Of a DNA stretch of 30,217 bases, positions 7,676 through 15,018 are shown piece after piece (the stretch's first letter is position 1; the number at the start of each line of letters is the position of its first letter). A program made the position numbers and the translations under genes. The DNA is from an uncultured Oscillospiraceae bacterium (GTDB lineage Bacteria > Bacillota > Clostridia > Oscillospirales > Acutalibacteraceae): contig CABULH010000031.1 in the NCBI GenBank assembly GCA_902492455.1, positions 1 through 30,217 on the forward strand. The letters are read 5' to 3'. Under the pieces are notes generated by a model that saw nothing but the letters and a program-made list of their open reading frames with translations, had not been told where the DNA came from and did not search any database.

Positions 7676-9037
7676 ATGTTTTCAAAAAAGAAATACCGGT
7701 GTATCCTCTCCACTGCTCTTGCGCTCGGACTGTTGACCACGTTAGCAGCCGGGTGCAGCGGGGAACCTGTGTCCCCATCCTCAACGCTCAGCACTCCCAA
7801 CTCTAACGCCACACAAACACAGATAAGTTCCCGGACACCAATCGCCTCTCAGACCAAGTCCGTCTCTCCCGGTATCACCCATTCATCTGCTACGGGAAGC
7901 GCCTCTCACCCATCTGCCGCCACATATTCAGTGGGATCCCCCACCGTGCCGTCAACGACAAAAGGAGATACCACTCCCTCTGTCACTCTACCGCAGGAAA
8001 ATGTGTGGGATTTCTCCCAAATTCCCGCCGATGCCCTGGGCAATCATCAGAGTAACGCTCTTTGGCGTGCGGCCTTCGCGGAAACGGAGGCGTATTATTT
8101 CCTCCATTGGAACTACCAAGCCATTTGGAGAATTGATAAGCGCAGCGGAACCGCCAAAGCCATTGTAGAAGGGGTCAACAGCACCTTCGGCATTCATGCC
8201 ATCGGGAAATGGCTTGTCTATACCGATGAAGTGTGGGATGATACCGGTGGACATCTGTATATCGTCCGCTGCGATACGGATGGTCGCAAGAAACAGATCC
8301 TGGGAGAAAGCGGTTTGCAAGGCGTTCGTGTATACGGACCTTGGATTTATACCTACAATAGCGGTTCGTTGGTCAGGATTCATCTGGACGGAAAACAAAA
8401 AGAAATCCTCTATACCATTCCGAAAAACCTCAGCCCTGGCCATTATCTGGCTGTTGAGAGAGATACGGTTTATTTTTTCGCCTCTAATTCCACCACCCAA
8501 AAAATGGATCTCTGCGCTGTTTCTATATCCACAAGGAAGCTGACCACCCTTCGCTCTTTTGAACAACGCACCGAAGCCCCTGGGGATCCCTATGACGAAA
8601 ATTTTCACGATAAAGATCTGTTTTACTCATACGGCGACTCGTTTTATACGGCCAAATTCTTTTATGATAAATCAGACGATGGAAGAGTTAAAACTGATAT
8701 TCTGAGGTTAAGCCGGGATGGAAGCCAAATGGGCGTTGCTGCCACCCTCAACACAGGACTCAATACCTACCGATTGCTGACCTTCCACAACGGATATTTT
8801 TATTACAAGGGGGCAGGGATACGGGCTTTTTCGCTGGACCATCCAGAGGATGTTAAGCTCCTTGCGGATTCGTTTGGCGAAGAGCTGTATTTCATCGGTT
8901 TATCTGATGAATGGGTGTTCTTCATGTACGACACCCGGACAGATGGCCAAAAAATACGCCGGTTGGCGCGTGTCCGTTTGGATGGCACAGGTCGGGAGGA
9001 TATCTCTTCCGTGCCGGAAATCCATTTGCCTCGATGA
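7676..9037 (+). CDS. Secreted lipoprotein with DUF5050-like beta-propeller domain
   Basis: This 453-residue protein begins with a lipoprotein signal: basic residues, a hydrophobic stretch and LAAGC with the lipid-bearing Cys at 27. Residues about 28-110 are a Ser/Thr/Pro-rich linker. From about 115 to the end it has repeated strands of the type IWRIDKRSGTAK, LYIVRCDTDGRKKQIL, LVRIHLDGKQKEIL and RLARVRLDGTGREDI, typical of DUF5050 propeller-like domains. It is probably anchored on the outer face of the membrane, exposed through the wall. The function of such proteins is not known. GGAG lies about 10 bases upstream of the start. It is a single-gene unit with its own promoter and terminator. Confidence 0.85.
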   Translation: MFSKKKYRCILSTALALGLLTTLAAGCSGEPVSPSSTLSTPNSNATQTQISSRTPIASQTKSVSPGITHSSATGSASHPSAATYSVGSPTVPSTTKGDTTPSVTLPQENVWDFSQIPADALGNHQSNALWRAAFAETEAYYFLHWNYQAIWRIDKRSGTAKAIVEGVNSTFGIHAIGKWLVYTDEVWDDTGGHLYIVRCDTDGRKKQILGESGLQGVRVYGPWIYTYNSGSLVRIHLDGKQKEILYTIPKNLSPGHYLAVERDTVYFFASNSTTQKMDLCAVSISTRKLTTLRSFEQRTEAPGDPYDENFHDKDLFYSYGDSFYTAKFFYDKSDDGRVKTDILRLSRDGSQMGVAATLNTGLNTYRLLTFHNGYFYYKGAGIRAFSLDHPEDVKLLADSFGEELYFIGLSDEWVFFMYDTRTDGQKIRRLARVRLDGTGREDISSVPEIHLPR

Positions 9038-9043
9038 GGTTAT

Positions 9044-9096
9044 AAAGACTGTCTGCGATACCCTGTTCCGTTCGGTACCGTCCGCAGACAGTCTTT
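9044..9096. terminator. Bidirectional intrinsic terminator
   Basis: Two exact 14-base arms (AAAGACTGTCTGCG at 9044-9057 and its complement at 9083-9096) flank a 25-base loop that can itself fold (TACC with GGTA). It separates the lipoprotein gene from the convergent deacetylase gene. Confidence 0.82.
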
Positions 9097-9170
9097 TCCC
9101 TATTTTCATTCGTTTTACAGTATTTATTCTGTACGGCACCGCCACAGACGACCAAACAGTCATAGAAAAA

Positions 9171-9959
9171 TTAGCCGGCAGAATCCGCAATCTGTCTTCC
9201 TTCGTGATTGAGGGTATAGTTCTCGTAATAGATCATTTCGGAAACCGGTAGAAAACTATACCCTTTGTCTCGCAGCCCTTCAATGATCCCCGGCAGCGCT
9301 TCGGGCGTGTGAGCCGCAGCATTGTGAAACAACAGGATGGAACCGGAGGCTGTCTGCGATACCACCCTCTTTACAATCTCATCTGCAGACAGCCCCTTCC
9401 AATCCAGAGAATCCACATCCCATTGAATACAATACATATTCATGGTTTCCACCGTTTCCAGCAGCGCATTGTTATAATCGCCATAGGGCGCCCGAAACAG
9501 CGTGGGGCATTTTCCGGTGATGGCTTGGATTTTGTCGTTACAGGCGCTGATTTCCCGCAGCATCTTTTCTCTGGACAGCTGCGACATGTTGGGGTGCGTA
9601 TCGGAATGATTCAGGATTTCATGCCCTGCTTCACTTAGCGCTTTTACCGATTCGCCGCAGCGATCCACCCACTCTCCCACCACAAAAAAGGATGCTTTTA
9701 CCTGATAGCGGTCCAAAATATCAATTAGCTCTCCGGTATCCTCATCTCCCCAAGCTGCATCAAAAGTGATGGATACCACTTTGTTGGAACGGTCCGTACA
9801 ATAAATCGGGAGTTTCCGTTTGGCGGCCGCTGCAGCGTTGGCATAAGCATATGGAATCAGCGCTGCAGCTATAACGACAGCCAGCGCCGTTAAAAATACG
9901 GCCATAACAGCCAGTGCCAAGTGACGTTTAGTCAGAACTCGATAAGCTTTGACGGACAT
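9171..9959 (-). CDS. pdaB: PdaB-like polysaccharide deacetylase, membrane anchored
   Basis: This 262-residue protein has an N-terminal membrane anchor (about residues 14-38) and a NodB/CE4 domain (about 60-245). CE4 motifs are SITFDAAWGDEDT (63-75), NHSDTHP (117-123), RAPYG (156-160), DVDSLDW (181-187) and LLFHN (209-213). The second Asp of the classic TFDD motif is Ala, as in many PdaB-like proteins; His118 and His122 are present. PdaB is a sporulation peptidoglycan deacetylase needed for spore maintenance in Bacillus, which suggests a spore-forming lineage. It lies alone. A 16-bp palindrome is about 40 bases upstream of its start. The subfamily is assigned from motifs only. Confidence 0.85.
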   Translation of the reverse strand: MSVKAYRVLTKRHLALAVMAVFLTALAVVIAAALIPYAYANAAAAAKRKLPIYCTDRSNKVVSITFDAAWGDEDTGELIDILDRYQVKASFFVVGEWVDRCGESVKALSEAGHEILNHSDTHPNMSQLSREKMLREISACNDKIQAITGKCPTLFRAPYGDYNNALLETVETMNMYCIQWDVDSLDWKGLSADEIVKRVVSQTASGSILLFHNAAAHTPEALPGIIEGLRDKGYSFLPVSEMIYYENYTLNHEGRQIADSAG

Positions 9960-9997
9960 GGAATCCCCGCTTTCCCGATTGTGGCATTGATATTTTT

Positions 9998-10013
9998 ATA
10001 AGGATATCCTTAT
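9998..10013. promoter_or_regulatory. Perfect 16-bp palindrome, candidate operator
   Basis: ATAAGGATATCCTTAT is exactly self-complementary and lies 39 bases upstream of the pdaB-like start. This is the right place for a dimeric regulator site. The remainder of the 290-base gap up to the tRNA contains only the tRNA promoter. Confidence 0.45.
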
Positions 10014-10141
10014 GCTGACATTCTCATTAATATATATGTCAACCACCCACAGCATATCCGTATTTTTCTTTTTATTCTCACCGAACCGTTCACTGCACAC
10101 ATAGTCTAGAAAACTTTTTGTCTTTTTCTGTTGGATCCATC

Positions 10142-10170
10142 TTGCATTTTCAGAATGAGTATGCTATACT
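10142..10170 (+). promoter_or_regulatory. Promoter of tRNA-Pro
   Basis: TTGCAT (10142-10147) and TATACT (10165-10170) are exactly 17 bases apart, about 80 bases before the mature tRNA. Confidence 0.7.
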
Positions 10171-10251
10171 ATCGAAACGGATGAGCCAGGTGCCAGGAAA
10201 ATGCGTGTGTCTCTGCTTTGGCTTTTGTGTTTGAGATCATTCAATCTACTT

Positions 10252-10328
10252 CGGGGTGTAGCTCAGTTTGGTAGAGCGCTTGGTTCGGGACCAAGAGGCC
10301 ATGGGTTCAAGTCCCGTCACTCCGACCA
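10252..10328 (+). tRNA. tRNA-Pro (anticodon CGG)
   Basis: The 77-base sequence folds as a cloverleaf. The acceptor stem pairs CGGGGTG with CACTCCG (one G-T). The anticodon stem CTTGG/CCAAG encloses the loop TTCGGGA, giving anticodon CGG for the CCG proline codon. The T-loop GGTTCAAGTCCC is normal, and CCA is encoded. It is followed at once by its terminator and then by mobile-element genes. Confidence 0.95.
10304..10328 (+). other. Possible attachment site: 3' end of tRNA-Pro
   Basis: Tyrosine recombinases often use the T-arm and 3' end of a tRNA gene as attB. Gene content changes from housekeeping to conjugation genes immediately after this tRNA. I see no second copy of the 3' end inside the window, so the other junction would have to lie to the right. 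Confidence 0.35.
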
Positions 10329-10332
10329 AATC

Positions 10333-10377
10333 AAAAAGCCCGGGAAGCCTGTGTTTATGCGGCTTACCGGGCTTTTT
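10333..10377 (+). terminator. Intrinsic terminator after tRNA-Pro
   Basis: AAAAAGCCCGG-GA-AGCC pairs with GGCT-TA-CCGGGCTTTTT across an 11-base loop and ends in a T run, five bases after the tRNA. Confidence 0.9.
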
Positions 10378-10489
10378 CACTTTTTACTCCAAAAGGGTGA
10401 AAATCTGTTTTTGTCTAAAAAAATCTAGTATTTTCTGCAAGATAGGCAACCGATTGGCAACTAAAATAAAAGGGCAGATTACAAAATGA

Positions 10490-10540
10490 CAGGAGGCTGA
10501 AATGAAAACATTTCAGCCTCCTGCTTTATTAAGCAGGAGG
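10490..10540 (+). promoter_or_regulatory. Two mutually exclusive hairpins over two ribosome binding sites
   Basis: Hairpin A pairs CAGGAGGCTGAAATG (10490-10504) with its exact complement (10509-10523) around an AAAA loop, hiding an AGGAGG site and the ATG at 10502. Hairpin B pairs CCTCCTGCTT (10517-10526) with AAGCAGGAGG (10531-10540) around TATT, hiding a second AGGAGG that serves ATG 10544/10550. They share 10517-10523, so only one can form at a time. The two starts are in frame. This looks like a translational or attenuation switch. Confidence 0.65.
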
Positions 10541-10549
10541 AAGATGTAC

Positions 10550-11668
10550 ATGCCAGAATATCAATTGGAACTCAAGCAGCTGGTGGACTATCCACGTTGC
10601 CGGATTTACCGAAAATTCATCCAGTCCCTGATCGCAGACCGAAACTTCCATTCTCATGGAGGTTCCGGTCTTTTTTATTATATCGTACTCTGTTCCCTCG
10701 TTAATTTCCGTTTTTCGTACCGGCGCATTGAGCGCACATCCTACCTCGTCAGCCCCGGCGAATGGATCTGTACCTTGAACGACCTGACAGCCCAGCTGCG
10801 ACTGAAGCGGCCCAGGCAGGCTCTGCAGATGTTAGAGCGCCTACAAAAGCAGCACTATATCACCTTCAGCCTGCTGGCCCGCGGGCGGGTCGTTAAGTTT
10901 AAAATCACCGCCTGGCAGAAAAGCAACACGGTACTTGACTATAATGCTCCCTGTCAAAAGGATGCCGGCTTTTTCTTCTTCCCTATTGCCATCCTGAACG
11001 AACTGATCGGCATGGGGAAATGCTCCGAACTGGACATTCTTCTCGACCTATGGCTGCATACGGTGTACCGGGACGAACGGGTACGGGGCTCGGATAAGGG
11101 GCCGGTGGTCTACTACCGCAGCTGCACCGGCGAGCCATTTGTCAGCTACACCGAACTGGCGGAACGCTGGGGTGTTTCCCGTTCCACGGTCAGCCGTACC
11201 CTCAACAAGCTGGCTGAAAATGGCCATTTGACCCTGATCGCCGGAACCGGCAAAAAGGGTAGCGTCATTTACCTGAACAATTACCTGTCCACCATGTTTC
11301 AAATCTCGGATGTTCTAATTGACAAGGAGGAAATCGCCATGTCCCTATGCTTTCATATCCAAGCTCCCAAAAATCCGGGCAACCAAAACCAACTCGTACA
11401 GGAAAATCAAATCTGCGTTTCAGGCACGATTCCCAGCGTTTCAAAATCGCACATTCCTCATATCCTGTCCAAAGTGGCATCCGTCCTGTATTCGCAAGGG
11501 ATCCCGTGCTGTCGATGCCGGAATTCACGGTATAAGTTATATCGTTATCCGGACGACTGCAGGAATAAGAAGGCGTTGGAACTGACCATCCATTGTGGAA
11601 ACGGTCCGGCCTTATACCGATTTGAGCTGAACCTGACTGTCCGGCAGGAAGGGGGTGTTCGCCGATGA
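10550..11668 (+). CDS. Replication-initiator-like protein with two winged-helix domains
   Basis: Starting at ATG 10550 the protein has 372 residues. Alternative in-frame starts are 10544 (only 3 bases after AGGAGG) and 10502 (own AGGAGG, adding 16 residues). A first winged-helix-like segment is at about 68-125 (TLNDLTAQLRLKRPRQALQM, LERLQKQHYI). A second is at about 200-255 (VSYTELAERWGVSRSTVSRT, LNKLAENGHLTLI). This tandem arrangement resembles plasmid Rep proteins and ICE helix-turn-helix proteins at the start of replication modules. No nicking motif is visible. The C-terminal 120 residues are unfamiliar. The gene overlaps the next by ATGA, so the two are translationally coupled. It may be an initiator or a regulator. 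Confidence 0.7.
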   Translation: MPEYQLELKQLVDYPRCRIYRKFIQSLIADRNFHSHGGSGLFYYIVLCSLVNFRFSYRRIERTSYLVSPGEWICTLNDLTAQLRLKRPRQALQMLERLQKQHYITFSLLARGRVVKFKITAWQKSNTVLDYNAPCQKDAGFFFFPIAILNELIGMGKCSELDILLDLWLHTVYRDERVRGSDKGPVVYYRSCTGEPFVSYTELAERWGVSRSTVSRTLNKLAENGHLTLIAGTGKKGSVIYLNNYLSTMFQISDVLIDKEEIAMSLCFHIQAPKNPGNQNQLVQENQICVSGTIPSVSKSHIPHILSKVASVLYSQGIPCCRCRNSRYKLYRYPDDCRNKKALELTIHCGNGPALYRFELNLTVRQEGGVRR

Positions 11669-12213
11669 AAGAGCCACACACCGACAGGAAATTCACCAAC
11701 CGGGCAGAGAATCCGCTGCTGCATGATACCTGGAAACTGTTAAGCAGGTACAGAGATGTTACCTGGAGTCTGGAATTATCGGTACAGCAGATGAAAAAGA
11801 GCTTTGAGATTGAATACGGCACCAGTATCGATGAATTTCTCGACAGCGTCTATCTAGCCGGCGCTGAACTGACCGGGACAAACATCGAGTACCAGGCCAA
11901 GTGCATCGAGCGCTCCAACAAAATGCTCAAACTGGTGGATTCCTCGATTGATCTGCTCCGAAATAAACACAAGAATGGGGAAACCTTCTACTGGGTTCTG
12001 TACTACACCTATCTCTCCCCGCAAGAGGTAGGGAGCGTACTGGACATCATCGAAGCAATCCGGCCGCATGTGAAGTACATTTCCTACCGAACCTATTACC
12101 GGTATCGCCGGGAGGCCATCGAAGCCCTCAGTAACGTGTTGTGGGGCTATACGTCCAGGGATTGTATGGAATTGCTGGAAAAGTTTTTTCCGGATAAGCA
12201 AACCGCCAAATAG
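11665..12213 (+). CDS. ArpU/RinA-like small regulatory protein
   Basis: This 182-residue helical protein overlaps the end of the Rep-like gene by four bases (ATGA). The C-terminal part contains a region-4-like helix-turn-helix, YISYRTYYRYRREAIEAL at about 142-159. Phage late activators of the ArpU/RinA type and sigma-like proteins share this pattern. The N-terminal half (WKLLSRYRDVTWSLELSVQQ onward) is a long helical region. It may control the element's own genes, for example the conjugation or polymerase promoter. The family assignment rests on the HTH pattern and size only. Confidence 0.5.
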   Translation: MKEPHTDRKFTNRAENPLLHDTWKLLSRYRDVTWSLELSVQQMKKSFEIEYGTSIDEFLDSVYLAGAELTGTNIEYQAKCIERSNKMLKLVDSSIDLLRNKHKNGETFYWVLYYTYLSPQEVGSVLDIIEAIRPHVKYISYRTYYRYRREAIEALSNVLWGYTSRDCMELLEKFFPDKQTAK

Positions 12214-12274
12214 AATCTCCCTGTTCCAACTCCGTTTTCCAACAAGTACCAGAAATTTATAAGGTAATATCGAG

Positions 12275-12301
12275 TATAATGAAAATCAGAACGTTTGTTT
12301 T
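12275..12301 (+). promoter_or_regulatory. Candidate -10 and LexA/DinR-type SOS box before the Y-family polymerase
   Basis: TATAAT (12275-12280) is followed by AGAACGTTTGTTTT (12288-12301). This matches the Gram-positive LexA (DinR) site, whose core is GAAC-N4-GTTY, and would overlap the transcription start. The -35 is poor. The box is 10 bases before the polymerase ATG. Confidence 0.6.
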
Positions 12302-12311
12302 TGGAGAGGAC

Positions 12312-13556
12312 ATGGAACGGATTATTTTACATTCTGATATGAATAATTTTTACGCATCGGTCGAATGTCTATATCATCCGGAACTGAGGGGGAAACCGGT
12401 GGCCGTGGCCGGCGACCCGGAGGCCCGGCATGGTATTGTCCTGGCGAAAAACTACCCGGCCAAAGCCTGCGGCGTCCAGACGGGCGATCCTTTGTGGATG
12501 GCTCGGCAGAAATGCCCGGACATTGTGTTCACCCCGCCCCATTATGACCGCTATATGCAGTTTTCCACGGCGGCACGGGAAATCTACAGCGAATACACCG
12601 ACCAGGTGGAACCCTACGGCCTGGACGAGTGTTGGCTCGATGTGACCGGCAGTATCGCCCTGTTCGGGGACGGCAGGGCGATTGCCGACGAGCTGCGGCG
12701 GCGCATCCGGCAGGAGCTGGGCGTCACCGCGTCGGTGGGTGTGAGCTACAACAAGATATTTGCCAAGCTCGGCAGCGATATGAAAAAGCCGGACGCCACT
12801 ACTGTCATCACCAGCGAGCGGTTCAAAGAGATCGTCTGGCCGCTGCCGGTGAGCGACCTGCTGTATGTCGGCCGGGCGACCCATGCCAAGCTGAAACGGT
12901 ACTGCATCAAGACCATCGGTGATCTTGCGGCCGCCGACCAGCGGTTTTTACAGCGTCTTCTCGGCCAAAACGGGATGATGCTCTGGTGCTTTGCCAACGG
13001 GCTGGATACCTCTCCGGTATCGAATATCGGCGCTAAGTCACTCATCCATTCCATCGGCAACAGTACCACCGCTCCACGGGATCTGGTAACCGACGAGGAC
13101 ATCAAAATCACCCTGTATGTGCTGTGCGAAAGCGTGTCTGCCCGGATGCGGGAGTATGATTTTGTATGCGATACCGTGCAGCTCGGTGTGCGGGACAACG
13201 AACTGCAAAGCTATGAGCGCCAGGGCAAGCTCCCGTATCCCAACCGGACAGCGAAAGCTCTGTTTGAAAAGGCGTTTGAACTGTACAAGCGAAACCATTT
13301 GTCCGGCAAGCCGGTGCGTTCCCTGAGTGTGCGGGCCTGCCGGCTGTCAGTACGAGAAAATGAGCAGCTTTCCCTTATGCCAGACGTGGCCGCCATTCAA
13401 AAGCAGGAGGAACTCGAAAGCGCGGTGGACGCCCTGCGGAACCGGTTCGGTCATTTCTCTGTACAGCGGGGGCTTCTGTTGACAGATCTCCAACTTTCCA
13501 GCTTGAACCCCAAGGACGACCATGTGATCCACCCGGAATCTTTCTTCAAAAGCTGA
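12312..13556 (+). CDS. dinB: Y-family DNA polymerase (DinB/Pol IV-like)
   Basis: This 414-residue translesion polymerase carries the catalytic carboxylates Asp9 (HSDMNNFYASVE) and Asp105-Glu106 (GLDECWLDVT). Phe13 is at the steric-gate position and ASVGVSYNKIFAKLGSDMKK marks the palm. The little-finger domain follows. QLSLMP at 352-357 is a clear beta-clamp-binding motif, so it should work with the host replisome. ATG 12312 is preferred over one 33 bases upstream because GGAGAGGAC directly precedes it and the family starts here. The SOS box upstream predicts induction by DNA damage. It is convergent with the Ku-LigD operon and shares a terminator with it. A UmuC-type role is also possible. 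Confidence 0.93.
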   Translation: MERIILHSDMNNFYASVECLYHPELRGKPVAVAGDPEARHGIVLAKNYPAKACGVQTGDPLWMARQKCPDIVFTPPHYDRYMQFSTAAREIYSEYTDQVEPYGLDECWLDVTGSIALFGDGRAIADELRRRIRQELGVTASVGVSYNKIFAKLGSDMKKPDATTVITSERFKEIVWPLPVSDLLYVGRATHAKLKRYCIKTIGDLAAADQRFLQRLLGQNGMMLWCFANGLDTSPVSNIGAKSLIHSIGNSTTAPRDLVTDEDIKITLYVLCESVSARMREYDFVCDTVQLGVRDNELQSYERQGKLPYPNRTAKALFEKAFELYKRNHLSGKPVRSLSVRACRLSVRENEQLSLMPDVAAIQKQEELESAVDALRNRFGHFSVQRGLLLTDLQLSSLNPKDDHVIHPESFFKS

Positions 13557-13588
13557 AGGGCGCCGTTGGCACGACGCCCTTCAGCTTT
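13549..13588. terminator. Bidirectional terminator between polymerase and NHEJ operon
   Basis: The arms AAAGCTGAAGGGCG (13549-13562) and its exact complement (13575-13588) flank a 12-base loop. The polymerase stop codon lies inside the left arm. Confidence 0.85.
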
Positions 13589-13610
13589 GCTTACACCATA
13601 TTGTTTTATC

Positions 13611-14045
13611 TTACAAGAACTGCCGCATATCCGTGGCCAACTGTTCCTCCGGTTTGATGAGGCGTTTGGCGATGTCCTTGGATACCTCATCCGGCGTCGC
13701 ATATTGGTTAAGATACCGGGAGAGAGATTTGACCCCCATGTTGCAGCCGTCGGTCATCAGATCGGCGATGGTGTTGTCCGATTCGTCCATAACCAGTTTG
13801 ACGTTGGTTTTCATCCAGGACATCCCTTTAGCCATGGCGTTGGGTTCCTTGCCGTCATCGTGATATTTGTCCAGGAGAATCTGGATTTCCTCTTTCAGCT
13901 TCTCGTGCTCGCTTTTGCATTCGGTCAGATATTTCTTTAATTCTTCGCTGTGCGCATAATCCAGCACCTCGTCAATGGAGGAGACACCCATTTTGATCCC
14001 GGCGTCGCATTCCCGCAGCAGTTTGATGGTATCCTGTTCAATCAT
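13611..14045 (-). CDS. Four-helix, ferritin-like protein in the NHEJ operon
   Basis: This 144-residue helical protein of unknown function is a homologue of the chromosomal protein at 2317-2760. The two share MG in helix 1, an E-H-E/E-Y-E triplet (SEHEKL, about 45-50), NAMAK near 69, NMGV near 102 and a matching C-terminal helix. AGGAG lies about 9 bases before its ATG, and the ATG lies within the last 8 bases of ligD, so the genes are translationally coupled. It is the last gene of the operon with Ku and LigD. A ferritin-like or stress-protective role is a guess; carboxylate and His residues are present but no full metal motif is certain. Confidence 0.75.
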   Translation of the reverse strand: MIEQDTIKLLRECDAGIKMGVSSIDEVLDYAHSEELKKYLTECKSEHEKLKEEIQILLDKYHDDGKEPNAMAKGMSWMKTNVKLVMDESDNTIADLMTDGCNMGVKSLSRYLNQYATPDEVSKDIAKRLIKPEEQLATDMRQFL

Positions 14046-15018
14046 GATAATCCTCTCCTTTGTTCATAAAGGTTGTGCATTCCTCCGGTCGCTTATCCTC
14101 CCGCAGCCCCTTGAATACCGGCTGGCGCATTCCGCCGCTTTGAGTTTTGTGCATATACTCCACCACGCAGATCAGCCGGGGCTCTACCCACCGGGCGTGC
14201 TCGTTGCCGTGGCCGGCCGAAACCGGTTCATCGAAAGGCGGGCGGAATGCCGGCGGCAGAGCTTGGATTTTGGCGAAGGCCGGGCCTCCCACTCCCAGGG
14301 TGACGTGTCCCTTATATTTCAGCTTTTCGTCGTCATACTGCCCCAGCACGATACTCGTCATGTGGTTATCCTTGGGTATCCACCCGCACACAACATAATC
14401 ATCGTCCATGAGATTTTTCATCTTTAGCCAGCTTTTGGTGCGCTTGCCTTGGAAATATAAACTGTCTTGTTTTTTGGCGACAATGCCCTCCAGCCCCTGC
14501 TCCCTGGCAAGCTGGAACAGGGCCAGTGCCTGCCCGGCATCAAATACACGGGACACCGCCAACCGTTCCGATTCCGTCACCGCTTTTTGCAGGTACTCCT
14601 TGCGCTCGGTCAACGGCCGAAGGGTGAGGTCTTCTCCGTCATAATACAGGCAGTCGAACGCCACAAAGGTAGCCGGATATTTTTTTGCCTCCAGTTCGAT
14701 TCGGTAGCGGTTGCTCATCAGGCTGCGGCGCTGGATGGTTTCAAAGCTGGGCTTGCCGTCCACCAGACAGAGCAGTTCCCCGTCCAGGACGCACCGCCTC
14801 TTTGCCTGCCGGTGGATCTTCGCCAGTTCCGGCACCTTGGGCAGCATCCGCACGTTTCGCTTGTTCCGAAGTTCTGTCCCGCCCTTCGGATCGAGGTAGG
14901 CTACACACCGTTCTCCGTCCCATTTCATCTCGTAGAGATACTGTTCATCCGCAAACGGCTCCACATTTTCCGCGATGAGCATGGGAGCAATATGCTTTTC
15001 TTCAAACAGATCGCTCAT
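14038..15018 (-). CDS. ligD: ATP-dependent DNA ligase, LigD ligase domain only
   Basis: This 326-residue enzyme seals nicks and ends in bacterial non-homologous end joining. The nucleotidyl-accepting Lys32 lies in EMKWDGER (motif I). LDGEL is at 78-82, FVAFDCLYYDG (motif III) at 118-128, EGIVAKK (motif IV) at 177-183 and SWLKMKN (motif V) at 196-202. An OB-fold C-terminal domain follows (about 205-310). Multidomain LigD also carries a polymerase/primase and a phosphoesterase; both are missing here. The start overlaps the ku stop by ATGA, and the next gene overlaps its end, so the three are one tightly coupled operon. Other enzymes would have to supply end processing, possibly the convergent Y-family polymerase. 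Confidence 0.95.
   Translation of the reverse strand: MSDLFEEKHIAPMLIAENVEPFADEQYLYEMKWDGERCVAYLDPKGGTELRNKRNVRMLPKVPELAKIHRQAKRRCVLDGELLCLVDGKPSFETIQRRSLMSNRYRIELEAKKYPATFVAFDCLYYDGEDLTLRPLTERKEYLQKAVTESERLAVSRVFDAGQALALFQLAREQGLEGIVAKKQDSLYFQGKRTKSWLKMKNLMDDDYVVCGWIPKDNHMTSIVLGQYDDEKLKYKGHVTLGVGGPAFAKIQALPPAFRPPFDEPVSAGHGNEHARWVEPRLICVVEYMHKTQSGGMRQPVFKGLREDKRPEECTTFMNKGEDYHD

Noticed and set aside
10081..10100. GAACCGTTC before the tRNA as an SOS box
   Set aside because: The half-sites are only one base apart instead of four, so it does not match the LexA site.
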